Shown one piece after another: positions 1 through 11,261 of a stretch of DNA of 64,000 nt (position 1 is its first letter; every line of letters starts with the position of its first letter). The notes under the pieces are model-generated. The model did no database searches. It saw nothing but the letters and a program-made list of their open reading frames with translations, and had not been told where the DNA came from. Where the stretch lies: positions 20,840,001 to 20,904,000 of the forward strand of contig CP136893.1 in the NCBI GenBank assembly GCA_034359265.1, written 5' to 3'. The DNA comes from Canna indica. Lineage: Eukaryota; Streptophyta; Magnoliopsida; Zingiberales; Cannaceae. The translations under genes and the position numbers were made by a program.

Positions 1-1612
1 CCAACGTCAATCATCTGTTAATTTTATCATTAAGTGATGACATGACTTGCTGACCTGTATTATAAATAATAAAAAATACAACACTGCCCATCGCCTCCCC
101 TTTCGCGTCTCACCTGAGCCCACCGAGCCCTCCGACGACGCCTTCTCCCTTAACCCCGACGCGCTCGCCCTCCCCTCGGACGCTGACGTCCTCCACGTCG
201 GCACACCCCACTGAGCCCTCCGACGCCCCCTTCTCCCCTGACCCCGACGTGCTCGGCCTCCAGCTCCGCGCCGGCCTCCCCTCAGCGTCTCACCTAACCC
301 CACCGAGCCCTCTGACGCTGCTTTCTCCCCTGATCCCGATGCGCTCGACCTCCAGCTCTACGCCGGCCTCCCCTCGGTGTGTCACCTGACCCCATCTAGC
401 CCTCCGACGCCGCCTTCTCCCCTGACCCTGATGCGCTCGGCCTTCAGCTCCGCACCGACCTCCCCTCGGACGCTGACGTCCTCCACGTCGCCATACCCCA
501 CCGAGCCCTCCGACACCGCCTTCTCCCCTAACCCCGACACACTTGGCCTCCAACTCCACGCCGGCCTCCCCTCGGCATCTCACCTGACCCCACCGAGCCC
601 TCCGACGCCGCCTTCTCCCCTAACCCCGATGTGCTTGGCCTTCAACTCTGCGGCGGCCTCCCCACGGACGCTGACGTCCTCCATGTCGCCACACCCCACC
701 GAGCCCTCCGACACCTCCTTCTCCCCTGTCCCCAATGCGCTCGGCCTCCAGCTCCACACCGGCCTCCCCTCGGCGTCTCACCTGACCCCATCGAGCCCTC
801 CGACGCCGCCTTCTCCCCTGACCCCGATGCGCTTGGCCTTCAGCTCCGCGCCGGCCTCCCCATTGACGTTGATGTCCTCCACGTCTCCACACCCCACCGA
901 GCCCTCCGACGTCGCCTTCTCCTCTGACCCCGACACGCTCGGCCTCCAGCTCCGCACCGGCCTCCACTCGGCGTCTCACCTGACCCCACTGAGCCCTCCG
1001 ACGCTGCCTTCTCCCCTGACCCTGACGCGCTCGGCCTCCAGCTCCACGCCGGCCTCCCCTCGACGTCTCACCTGACCCCACTGAGCCCTCCGACGCCGCC
1101 TTCTCCCCTAACTCCGATGCGCTCGGCCTCCCCTCAGATGCTGATGTCCTCCACGTCGGCACACCCCACCGAGTCCTCCAACGCCACCTTCTCCCCTGAC
1201 CCCGACACGCTCGGCCTCTAGCTCCACGCCGGCCTCCCCTCGGCGTCTCACCTGACCCCACCAAGTCCTCCGATGCTGCCTTCTCCCCTGACCCTGACGC
1301 GCTCGGCCTCCAGCTCCACGCCGGCCTCCCCTCGGCGTCTCACCTAACCCCACCGAGCCCTTCGATGTCGCCTTCTCCCCTGACCCCGATGCACTTGGCC
1401 TCCAGCTCCGCGCCGGCCTCCCCTCGGACGCTGACGTCCTCCACATCGGCACACTCCCTGCTTCCATTGACCCATCCCACCACGTTTGCGTCTCTCGCCT
1501 CCTTTATGCTAGGTTACGTCTCCTTGTTACGTTGTATTTTTTATTATTTATAATACAGGTCAGCAATGTCGTGTCATCACTTAACGATAAAATTAACAGA
1601 TGATTGACGTCG
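1..1612. mobile_element. Mutator-like or foldback element with long terminal inverted repeats
   Basis: Bases 1-83 and 1531-1612 are near-perfect inverted copies of each other. They share an AT-rich stretch reading outward into a GACGTC-containing end, with only a few mismatches. The window opens inside the left arm, so the true left end and the target duplication are not visible. The right arm may extend to about 1715, because similar AT-rich sequence continues past the matched part. There is no transposase inside; the interior is a GC-rich tandem repeat. Long inverted arms around unrelated GC-rich filler are typical of non-autonomous Mutator-like elements. A foldback element is the alternative. 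Confidence 0.7.
90..1475. repeat. GC-rich minisatellite, units of about 92-100 bp
   Basis: A diverged tandem repeat fills the interior of the inverted-repeat element. Recurring landmarks are CTCACCTGACCCCACCGAG, CCTTCTCCCCTGACCCCGA and CTCGGCCTCCAGCTCC. The first recurs at about 287, 379, 575, 774, 973, 1065, 1240 and 1337, so several units are about 92 bp. A second unit type carries CGGACGCTGACGTCCTCCA. Long open frames on both strands (for example 377-1075 plus and 620-1264 minus) come from the repeat's composition and encode only Pro/Ser/Thr-rich or Gly/Arg-rich low complexity. I see no recognisable domain. Confidence 0.8.
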
Positions 1613-1907
1613 GGATAGTAATTGAAATAAAATTAAAATTGAAGTATAAAATTGATTCAAATAAAAAGTCGGAACATAATTGGGAAAACACCCAAAGTTG
1701 AGAATATACCATGTAATTAACTCTAGTTTATATAATATGAAATTCTCCTATTAACAATAAAAGAATATTATATATATTTACTTACATCAACATCATTATC
1801 TTCAAGCATTGAAGGAATCTTCATGCCCAATCTCTTCTTCGAAGAAGCTATGAAGAAGAACATCAATTAGTCAATTAATATTTAAACATGTAATTTTACA
1901 CAACATA
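1613..1907. other. AT-rich spacer, nothing recognised
   Basis: This AT-rich sequence lies between the inverted-repeat element and the 3' end of the hAT transposase. Its first 100 bases may be the outer part of the Mutator-like right arm. I do not find the expected left hAT terminus here, so that end of the hAT element has probably been lost. Confidence 0.4.
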
Positions 1908-1924
1908 TTAAATTAAATTAGTAT

Positions 1925-3956
1925 ATATTATATTACCTCTATTATCATTCCATAGCCAATCTTGAGAACACACCAATGCCTCTAACTGTTTCTGGACGCA
2001 ACCTACTGCGATGTGGAGTGAGAACTCTACCACCGATACTAAAAGCTGATTCAGAAGCAACCGTGGAGATAGGAATAGCCAAAAAATCTCTAACAAACTT
2101 CTGCAAAGTTGAGTATTTTAATCCATTTGACTTCCATCAAGCTAAGATGTCAAACTCCTCATCTGAGTTAGGAGGTAACACTTTCTCATCTAAATAATTG
2201 TCTAAGTCTGACTTCGTACACATATATGCAGACTTTTCATTGACAAACAATGCGAAGTCAGACCTCCAATTATCCTTCCTTCCAATAGTATTTGTGACAT
2301 CTAATTTTCAAGATCTAGCCCCTCTTTTTTGTTCTGGTTCTCATACTCATTAACCAAATACCTATACATATTGTTGACCTTGAGTAACAACATTTTATAT
2401 CTGGAATCAAAAAAATAGTTCTCACAATCATTACTCCGTTGGTCACACCCCAATACTTATCAAATTTAGGAATCATGGTAGTAGCCATTTGTTGAATAAT
2501 GGCATTTGGATCACTTCTCCATCCTCTCAAAGCTATTCTAACTTCACAAATCTTTGGAAAATACACATTTGAAGTTGGATACAAAGTACCATAAAATAAT
2601 TTAGTTACTCCATAAAACAGTTCCAACCTATGACAAATTTCTTTTGCCATCTCCCAATCATATTCACTAGGCAAAGACTTATACTGAGGTTCACGTTGCA
2701 CCAGATGTCCAAAAACATCTTTATATAATATGGCAACATCAAGCATCAAGAAAGTTGAATTCCACCTAGTTTTGCAATCAAGAATAAGTTTTTTATCATA
2801 AGAAATGTTCAATTGACCACATGTCTCCATGAATTTTTTCCTCTCTTTTAGGTGTTGATGTCCAATAATGAACACTCTCTCTAACTTTTTCAATGGCATA
2901 TGATATTATAGATAACTCATCCTTCACAATCAAGTTTAGTATATGAGCACAACATCGCATGTGAAAGAACTTGCCACTCAAAATAAATGAACTAGGTTAA
3001 ATCTTATCTAAAATCCTTTTGATCATGGCATCAATAGTACTACAATTATCAAGAGTCAAAGTAGAAAACTTTCTACCAATGTTCCAATCCATTAAACATT
3101 CTACCAAAACTTCAGAAATAACAACGGCAGTATGGGGAGCATGCACATAAATGAACCTAAAATATATAATAAAGAAGTTTAATAATAAAAACCAACTACA
3201 ATTAATAAAAAAGTTTAATAAATGAACAAATAAATGTTACCTTATAAGTCGACTTTGCAAAGTCTAAGAATCATCAATATAATGTGCTGTAACGGCCATA
3301 TATCCTTTGTTTTGGTTGCTAGAAGTTCACATATCAGTTGTGATTGAAATCCGACTTTGATTCTTTGATAACAACCTCATTATTTTTTATCTTTCACCAT
3401 CATAAATCTTCAAAATGTCACTCTTGACTGTATTGTGAGAAATCACCTTAAACAAGGATTGCATAGCATTGCAAAACTGTTTGAAACCAATATGTTCAAC
3501 TATCGAGATTGGATACTCATGAAGTATGATCATCTTAGCAAGCCATTGCCTTACTGTTTCTTGATCAAATGAATAATTGCCAACCACAACTGTTTCACCC
3601 GTAACTGATGCACTTGTTTTGAGAAACGATTGTCTTATATCTCGAGTTCTTCGATATTTGCAAGTCTTGAAATGAGACGACAAATGTGAAGTACCTTGCT
3701 TAAGTTCACCTAAAAGCTTTCTGTTACAATAATTGCAAATGACTTTCCACTTCCCATCTATTTATTGCCTCTTGAAATGATTCCAAACCGGTGAAGTTAA
3801 TTTTCTTTTATACGAATCACCTTCATCTAAGCTTGGAGCTTGACTTGCACTTGTCGGATTAGGTGATTCACCTATTGCCGGTGATTCATCTATCATTGGT
3901 GTTGAATTTTCATTGACATTTATGGCTAAGGGAGTGGAAATTTGCTCATTAGACAT
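1925..3956 (-). pseudogene. hAT transposase pseudogene (BED finger, hAT core, hATC dimerisation)
   Basis: hAT transposases cut and paste the element in the nucleus. The likely start is the Met at 3956 (MSNEQIS). A BED zinc finger follows, with WNHFKRQ and CNYC, then THLSSHFKTC; a TAA interrupts it near 3764. The core motifs FHMRCCAHILNLIV (about 2960) and LDCKTRWNSTFLML (about 2775) are typical of RICESLEEPER-like proteins, as is the DNCSTIDAMI stretch near 3040. The C-terminal dimerisation region has STVASESAFSIGGRVL (about 2060), and then a one-base frameshift near 1981 moves ALVCSQDWLWND into another frame. A further frameshift lies near 2835. A probable intron or decayed stretch lies at about 3165-3240. 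The gene cannot be functional as read. Confidence 0.85.
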
Positions 3957-4499
3957 TCTACATAAAAAAATACAATTAGCATGTTATTTCATTCTACAGT
4001 TAATTAGCACATAATAATATTAAATTTCATAAGTTTAAGCATTAACATGATGCATTAAGAGGAATAATTTAACAGTTTGTTCAAAATCACGGTTGACAAT
4101 GTCATTTCAACTAAAATATGCAAGCATGCATAGTGATGAAAAATCAATACAGTGGTGAAATTTAATGCACAGTGATGAAAAATCAATACAGTGATCAAAA
4201 GCTTTGGTTAAGCATTTCATTTGAAGCATATAATCAATACAGTGATGAAAAATCATCCAAATAATTGGTAATAACAATGCTAATTTGAACCCTAGCTTAT
4301 TGATGTAGATGTTAGACAACAGAGTAACATGAAATTGACGAATAATAAATACCTGAGAGGAGGGCGACTGCTCGGGGACTCGGGGTTGAAGACAACTTGA
4401 AGACTACTCGGCCAGGCACAGCAACGGGCGGGACTGAGGTAGTGAGGAGCGACTGCAGAGAGGCAGTGACGGGAGGGACTGAGGCAGTGTGGAGTGATC

Positions 4500-4990
4500 G
4501 GGCTGACCAGCTGCCGAGAGACGAGTGAGGACGGACCGCGGAGAGCGATCGGGCGAGAACGAGGACGGATTGCCGAGAGGTGAATGCGGGCGAGAGCGAG
4601 GAAGGATCGCCGAGAGTGAGGAGAGGTGAACGCGGGCGAGAGCGATCGGGCGAGGAGAGGTGACGAGTGACGAGAGATCGGGCTGACAGTGATGCCGCGG
4701 GCGAGAGCGATCGGGAGAGGAGAGGTGACGAGTGATGAGAGATCGGGCTGACAGCGACGAGCGGCGAGAGAGAGCGATCGGGCGAGGAGAGGTGACGAGC
4801 GGTGAGAGATCGGGCTGACAGTGACACCGTGGGCGAGAGCAATCGGGCAAGGAAAGGTGACGAGCGGTGAGAGATCGGGTTGATAGTGACGAGCGGCGAG
4901 AGAGAGTGATCGAGCGAGGAAAGGTGACGAGCGGCGAGAGATCGGGCATTGGGGCTGACAGTGACGAGCGGTGAGAGAGGAGGTCGAGAG
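4500..4990. repeat. About 65-bp tandem repeats in the hAT 5' leader
   Basis: The motif GAGAGATCGGGCTGACAG recurs at about 4673, 4737, 4803, 4868 and 4936, a spacing of 64-68 bp. GAGCGATCGGGCGAGGAGAG lies between copies. The repeat sits between the hAT 5' terminus and the transposase start. The long minus-strand open frames here (4312-5076 and 4404-4949) encode only a Ser/Leu/Pro/Arg-rich repeat and are not credible genes. Confidence 0.75.
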
Positions 4991-5089
4991 GCGTGCGGCG
5001 CGGCGAGTAGGTAGTGGGTAATGAGTATTGACTGGGTTAGGAACTTAGGGTTTTTTAGTATATGTATTGAGGGCAAAATAGTAATTTAC

Positions 5090-5257
5090 TAATTTTCATG
5101 GGTAACGGGTAATATGATACCCATACCCGCCCCGTTTAATAAACGGGTATGAAATATTACCCGCGAAATACCCACGGGTAGAAAATTACCCCCCATACCC
5201 GTCATAAATGGGTAAATACCTGCGGGTACCCGCCTAAATGAGTTTTTTTGCCATCCC
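5090..5257 (-). repeat. hAT 5' terminal and subterminal region
   Basis: This is a dense set of GGGTA/TACCC motifs in both orientations, ending in TTTGCCATCCCTAG at the outer edge. Short inverted subterminal motifs of this kind are the expected transposase-binding region of a plant hAT element. Confidence 0.65.
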
Positions 5258-5770
5258 TAGGCCAAAGAGAGAAGAAAAACCTCAAATTTACAAGGCAAAC
5301 CACTCACCAAGGATTGGATTAAAGATAGGGAAGACGATGAAGAAGTCCCGCGTCAAATCTGATCCGGCAAAGCTTCGATCTCTGGCCGATTCTCTTTATG
5401 GTTCATTCCTTTCCCTCATACCTCCTTGGGTAGCGTGCGGCTCCTCCTTGGAGTCGTACGCCCCAGGTGGCTCTAGTTATATATTCTTATATATTGTTTT
5501 TGCATAAATTATCCATTTACGCCTCATCACTTAATTCGACCTAACTTGCTCAAAACGAGTCCGATTCAAGCTCCAATTGCACCCTCGAATTTGGCTCAAG
5601 CCCAACTCTGACTTGACACAAACTTAATTCTAATTTAAGTAATTTAGATTGAGTAAGGGTCTCACCTCACTTCGCGCCCCACCGCGATTAACTCTGAACA
5701 TGCCGTTATGCGTCGCGCTCATCCCGCAAAAACTAATATGCAAAAATTGAATAACTTCGCAGGTATTACA
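5258..5770 (-). repeat. Gypsy A 3' LTR, partial
   Basis: On the minus strand the LTR starts TGTAATACCTGCGAAG at 5770, directly after a polypurine tract (5771-5787, CTTTAAGGGGGAAGAT in minus sense). A TATA-like ATATAACTAGAG lies near 5480. Bases 5260-5560 align with 20612-20905, clearly homologous but diverged by roughly a tenth or more. The rest of the LTR is missing because the hAT element sits at 5257. Confidence 0.75.
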
Positions 5771-5937
5771 ATCTTCCCCCTTAAAGGAAATTTGTCCTCA
5801 AATTTTGGGGTAAAAAGGAACTTACCACTTTAAATTAATAATTTCGAATATTTCTCCAACATATCCTAAACTAAAGACGGCCCCAGCCTCGGGTCTCACC
5901 CGCCTCAAACTACCCCATCGGAGATCAACATCTCCGC

Positions 5938-6601
5938 CTATACAGAGCCTACAATGGTGCCATGCCACACTCTCAGATAGCTGTTATTGTAGGCAAACTC
6001 TACCAACGGTAGGTGCCGCTCCCAGCCATCCTCAAAGTCCAAGATACATGGCCGCAACGTGTCCTCTAGGATCTGGATGGCCCTCTTCAACTGTCTGTTA
6101 GTCTGCGGGTGTAAAACTATACTAAATCGAACTTGAGTACCCATGGCTTCCTGAAAAGACCGCCAAGATCTCATCGTAAACCAGGTACCCCTGTCCGATG
6201 TAATCGTCACTGGAATCCCATGACATGCTACAATCTGATCCAAGAAAACTCTAGCTTACTACTCAATTGAGAAGGTCGTGTTAACCGGAATGAAATGTGC
6301 CGATTTGGTCAGTCGGTCTACAATAACCCAGATAGAGTCATTACCTCCTCTCGACCTTGGCAATCTAGCCACAAGGTCCATAGTAATCCTTTTCCATTTC
6401 CACCAGGTCTCTGGTCCAAACACGGAATACATTCTCCTTCTGGACCGCCCGCAACATATCCACAAATGTAGATCGCACTTGCAAGTGCCCCACCATGTCG
6501 CCAGTGTCAATCACCGAGATAACTGCCCCACCACCCAGGCAGACCACAAATTTTTGAGCTCGTGGGCTCCTCGACGCTGCCAAGTGTGTTAGGCTGCCCA
6601 T
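5938..6601 (-). pseudogene. Gypsy A integrase fragment, internally deleted
   Basis: The minus-strand sequence encodes Ty3/gypsy integrase. WKRITMDLVARLPRS and DSIWVIVDRLTKSAHFIPV (about 6270-6400) carry the first catalytic Asp. ITSDRGTWFT (about 6190) carries the second. FSIVLHPQTNRQLKRAIQIL is the region of the catalytic Glu, but the usual D/Q-GQSER-type motif is altered. HLPLVEFAYNNSY follows. Upstream, LTHLAASRSPRAQKF is the linker after RNase H, and the H2C2 zinc-binding part between it and the core appears deleted. Several stops and shifts are present. The same domains occur in better condition in gypsy B at 54.0-55.1 kb. Confidence 0.8.
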
Positions 6602-6609
6602 AAATTTCC

Positions 6610-8273
6610 TACTAAAACTCTAATCCAAGAACAAGTACAAACCAAGCAAGGTGATTATATCACCCCTTTCTCCACGGTTCCTAAATGACCAAAACACGCT
6701 GATCAAACCTTCACACTCTCAACAGACACAATGTGTATGCATGTTCACCGCTCTCAACTCGGGTGTAGTCGAGAGTACTTACTCCACGACCTAAATGTCG
6801 GCACTCAAAATATCTGACCACGTCGACGCGTCGACCTCATTAACCTTACCAATCGCCAGGTCGAAGTTATCTGCATATCATTTTGACTTTCAGAAGTTTT
6901 TAAACAAGATTTACCAAGCCAAAGTTTTCAGCCACAAAGGAAACATTCTCCTCTGAAAAAAAAAACTTACACGTATGCACTTACCCATATCCTCGGGTGG
7001 TTGGGGTACCTTGCCAAGACCTGGGGTGCGCACATGGGCGCCTTCCACTCTCGGACCCTCCCACGAGTCCTAAACTTGCAAAGGTACCATCTAATCTATC
7101 CCATATGTAGACCCATAATCATCAAACACATTAACGCAATGTCCATGCACACCTCTCGTGCGCGTTCGCGCACACACCCACTCTGATCGGTCATGACCAA
7201 TACCATATTCATAAATCACACAATAGTAAGCATACAAGCACGCAAGCCGAGGATAATGTTAGGAAAAAACCTCTAACTTATACACATGGCACCGCCGGGT
7301 AGGGTGCTAGGAATGCACGCTAGCACGTACCCATTCATGGGACAACCAGCCTAGGAAGGCCATCTAGTGTTGCAGCCCTCCCTCGTTAGGAATGCTCTCT
7401 AATGACATCACAGGAACAATACATAGGCACACATCCCCCTTTTTTTTCTTTAAGCAACCATCTAGTGTGCCTCCGCACATCTAAACACATCGGCCTACAT
7501 CGGCATATCACAACACAACATTTGACAATCTCGCGAGTCAGTCACCGGGACACCGCCTAGCGAGCTTCTTGCCCCGGCCCTCCGAGATAGGACAACCTAC
7601 TAGCCCGAGTAGCCCTCCCCTGGTTGGGAAGGTCCTCCAACCAATACCACTCACTAGGTCAGTCGTCAATGTGGCTCGCTGACGAGCTTCCTGGGTCCAT
7701 AATCCTCTCGCTAAGTCGGGCAATTACTCCACCAACCAAAGCGCTTCTGAGCCCGCCATGCTCCAAACACAAGCACTATCACAAGAATAAGAAAATTCAC
7801 AAGAATACACACCAATAATATTACTCGAATGGTTTAGGAAACCTGCCAATATCACGGGTGCGCGTGTGGCTGCATCGAGTCCAACCTATCCCCGACCTCA
7901 CCTTCTTGGTGATCGTACACCCTCACCACTCTAATCAAATGAATCAATCCCAATGTGCTTAACCATTCACTATCCAACCATCCCAGAAGGGAATTCTAGA
8001 TACTTATTATTACTTAACGAGTTTGAGATTTTAGCACTAGTGTAAGTGCTTCCAACTTGATTTTTTTTTTGACATTGTACTACGCGTCACACCTAGGAGT
8101 TAAATAACATACGTGCATAAATTTTTTTTTCAAAGGCACACCGCATGAACATCAATAAGCTGCTATAAAGAATGTGAAGATCTTCAATAATAGATCTCTT
8201 GTGCGTGTCACACACCCTCTGCCCTTACTCTGCCAAAATAGGAAATCCTCATAAACCACAATACACAACTCGC
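6610..8273 (-). repeat. Gypsy LTR-like sequence, non-coding
   Basis: No open frame with a recognisable domain is seen. The GC-rich modules at 7555-7770 (for example CTCACTAGGTCAGTCGTCAATGTGG and GACGAGCTTCCTGGGTCC) resemble modules in the solo LTR at 24660-24900 and in the gypsy B 3' LTR at 59400-59640. I therefore read the stretch as part of an old, related LTR on the minus strand. Its boundaries are not clear. Confidence 0.45.
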
Positions 8274-8451
8274 TAGGGGTGAGCAAACTTCCCCGATTCA
8301 TAGAAATTGAACCAAAACCGACCGAACCGAAACCAATTTAATCGAACCGAATTAATTTCGGTTCGATTTTCGGTTAAAGAAATTTTTAGGTTTGGTTTTT
8401 GGTTCGGTTCGGTAAATTAACCGACGGTTCGATTAATTTACCGAATTAACC

Positions 8452-8495
<44 letters not shown>

Positions 8496-8929
8496 ACAAA
8501 TATATCAGATTTTGGCATTTGTCTTGGTGGTTAAGTGTTATGTTAAGCTTCCAATTGCCCAGGTTTGAATCTCGTGTTGTGTAATATTATTTATTTAACA
8601 TTCGATATATATATAATAGACGTTAGTTATATATATATTGATAGTAATGTTTGCTAAGATGGTTAGAAGGGTAAAAATTAAAATTTGGTTTCGAGGTGAC
8701 TAAGTTTGAGTCTTAGCACATGCATTCTTTTAAAAAAATTTGGTTTTTTTTTAATCTTTTCGGTTAACCGAACAAAATTAATTGAACCGAACCGAAAATT
8801 CGGTTAACCAAACCGAATTAACCGAATTTTTTCGGTTTGGTAAATGGTTAAAAAACTTTCTTTGGTTCGGTTAGATTAACCGAATTTTCGATTCGGTTTT
8901 TAACCGAACCGAACCGATGCTCACCCCTA
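8274..8929. mobile_element. hAT-type MITE with 8-bp target duplication
   Basis: The 656-bp element has short terminal inverted repeats, TAGGGGTGAGCA on the left and TGCTCACCCCTA on the right. It is flanked by a perfect 8-bp duplication, CAACTCGC (8266-8273 and 8930-8937). Subterminal sequence is packed with CGGTT/AACCG motifs in both orientations. The centre holds a TA dinucleotide run (about 8455-8491) and AT-rich filler. There is no coding capacity. An 8-bp duplication with these ends fits the hAT superfamily. Confidence 0.88.
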
Positions 8930-9962
8930 CAACTCGCAAGTCGCTCACTAGGTTAGCCTCGCTAGTGAACTTCTCGTCTCGGGCCCGCTGAGCTAGGAAG
9001 GCCCTCTAATCTCAGTGCCCTAGGTACTCGATTGGAAAATGCCCTCCAACCGGTGTCACTCAGGTCAATCATTGCCGTGGCCCAACGACGAATATCTCGA
9101 CCCAATATCAACTCGTTGGGTCGGGCATTAGCTTCACATGCTAACGCGCTTCCCAACTCGGCCATCACAACACAACCACAAGCACATCCAATAATGGAAA
9201 GAAACATATATTATAAATAAAAGGTGGTTAGCTCGGGTGGGTACAACTATGTTCATCTCTCTCAGGTGCACGCACAAGTGCACCCCACACGGCCTCATCT
9301 CGGGCCCAAACCCTTAGTTACCCGTTGTACCACCCACCATTACACCTACTGCAGTTTAATTTCCGACTTCTTATTCAAGGAAATGTACATGGCAAATCGT
9401 CATGCGCCAAAATTTCAGCACTCTGCCGAACAATTTCAGCATGACGCACCCCCACATCATTAACCATTTGCACCCAAAATCTTATCCAACAATTCGGAAA
9501 AATTCCAAACAATCTAGCATATTTCCTTATCTATCCAATGACTCCCGATTTTAGCATAAAAATAATAGAGATTTCAGATTTCCTAACTTGTCAACCCTTC
9601 GCTGAAAATTTCAGCCTAAGGCTGACATTTCAACCTCACGAAAGGTGAATTCTGCACTTTGTTTTTATAATGTCTAGAACCATTTTAGAGTATGTGACAT
9701 TCTAATAGCAATGACAAAATTAATCAATGTATATTTCTATGAAATCTCAGCATACAATTAAAAAAAAAATTAAGCATACTACTATACAAAGATTTCAGCC
9801 TACAATGATATGAAATTTCAGCACGCAACCTTATGGAATTTTAGCTCATTCATTGCAATACATCTAGCATCTCTATGCGGGTTATAATTCATACAATAAA
9901 TAAATCTAGCATTTTAATATAAAGTTATTAAATGATCATACGTAGCGCTGCTGGTGCGTGCA
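8930..9962 (-). repeat. Gypsy LTR-like sequence continued, to the CACTA-A insertion
   Basis: Modules at 8988-9070 (GAGCTAGGAAGGCCCTCTA with CTCAGTG) match those at 19155-19310 in the gypsy A 5' LTR. The order of later landmarks is also shared: TTAGTTACCCGTT, then a zone rich in ATTTCAGC. This supports a second, related LTR copy on the minus strand. Confidence 0.55.
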
Positions 9963-10345
9963 CACTACAAGAAATCTGGACTTTAGTGAGGGCCGCGACC
10001 CTCAATAAAATCCCATATGACCCTCACTAAAGGCTTTTAGTGAGGGTCAACTAGTCCTCACATGTCATTAGAAAAAGTCTCGTCACTAAAAGTATATGTG
10101 AGGTTCATGTTCCGATCCTCACTAAAACGTAGCTTTTGTGAGGCAAAACTGGTGAGGGTCACTGGTGGTCACTGGTGACCCTCACTAAAAGATAACTTTT
10201 GTGAGACTCAATTGACCCTCACTAATTTTTATATTTTGTGAGGGTCGCTCACAACCTTCACTAAAAGATAGCTTTTGTGAGGTCCAACTAACCCTCACTA
10301 AAACTTTTTTTCATATTTTTCTTTTTCTTTTCGTGAGGGTCTCCT
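9963..10345. repeat. CACTA-A left subterminal repeats
   Basis: About a dozen copies of GTGAGGGTC or its inverse GACCCTCACTAAAA occur in both orientations. In the En/Spm family the subterminal repeats bind the element's TNPA-type protein. Confidence 0.85.
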
Positions 10346-10880
10346 GATCCTCACTAAAAATTATTATAACCTGCATATAAAATGTAATAATATTTATAAT
10401 TACTTATATTTACAAAGATCTTAATTAGTGCATGATCCTATTCTTTTTCCAAATTATTATAATCTTAATTAGTGCAAGATCTTAATTTTCAAATATATTA
10501 TTCTATTTTAAAAAAAAATTGAATGATCTAATCAAAAGATATGAGTTAGAGATCAAAACAGTAACATAATATAATCAACAATGCAACAAAAGTCTAAATT
10601 TTATTTGGAATCAGCTAAAATTTAGTTTCAAATATTTCAAAAAAGAGGAACAAAAAATAACAGTATGCCAAAATGACTGTTCCAGACTCGATTTCCACCA
10701 AAATGACTATTCATTTGACTACATAATCCATCAATTTAGAAAGTAATGCCAACGAAATGCTAATACAACCACAAGTATGGTTTGAAACTTTGATCCTAAT
10801 GGAAATGAGAAATAGGATGATTCGAGTTTCTAACCTTTTTATCTTGGAAGAGAGCTTGGAAAATAACAGAGGAATTAGCC
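10346..10880. other. AT-rich CACTA-A filler, nothing recognised
   Basis: This AT-rich non-coding sequence lies between the subterminal repeats and the copia insertion. I see no open frame or motif of note. Confidence 0.4.
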
Positions 10881-11118
10881 TATCGGAGTATAGAGGAAAC
10901 TAATAATGAAATAAGAAGATTAATGATCTGTTTATTGATCTCAGTGGTTACATATTTATAGAGAGGGTTGTTACAATCATCGTGTAGAAGAAGTTACAGA
11001 TATCATGGCGAAAATAAAAAGTTGGTGAAACAAAATACTAGTGCTACATAAGCTATAGCTATAGTGGAGGAACTGCTGAGGTGGAAGATGACATGGCATA
11101 TAGTTTTAATACTTAATA
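10881..11118 (-). repeat. Copia 3' LTR
   Basis: 238 bp, from TATCGGAG to CTTAATA on the plus strand. It is preceded in minus sense by a G-rich polypurine tract. Compare the other LTR at 15351-15588. Confidence 0.9.
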
Positions 11119-11261
11119 TCCCCCCTCAAGATGGGTTGTTCGAAAACGCTCATCTTGGTCTGATGGTTCAGGTAGACTGTAGAGGGAATTACTTTTGTCA
11201 ATGAATCAGTCAATTGACATGCTGCTGGAATGTGCTGCACACATAATTTCTTCGCTTGGAC

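Larger units (their letters stand above)
1908..5257 (-). mobile_element. hAT superfamily DNA transposon, degenerate, 3' end missing
   Basis: The element carries a RICESLEEPER/Ac-type transposase on the minus strand. Its 5' terminus is at about 5257, reading (minus strand) CTAGGGATGGCAAAAAAAC, followed by a subterminal zone rich in CGGGTA and TACCCG motifs, a common arrangement in plant hAT elements. It appears to have inserted into a gypsy LTR: the sequence right of 5257 matches an uninterrupted LTR at 20612 onward. No matching terminus is found on the left, so the 3' end is truncated or replaced. Confidence 0.7.

Noticed and set aside
377..1264. Open frames of 232 and 214 codons on both strands
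   Set aside because: They are produced by a GC-rich tandem repeat without stop codons. The products are low complexity and overlapping frames on opposite strands are equally open.
4312..5076. 254-codon Ser/Leu/Arg/Pro-rich frame on the minus strand
   Set aside because: It is made of the roughly 65-bp tandem repeat in the hAT leader. I see no domain and a shifted frame is open as well.
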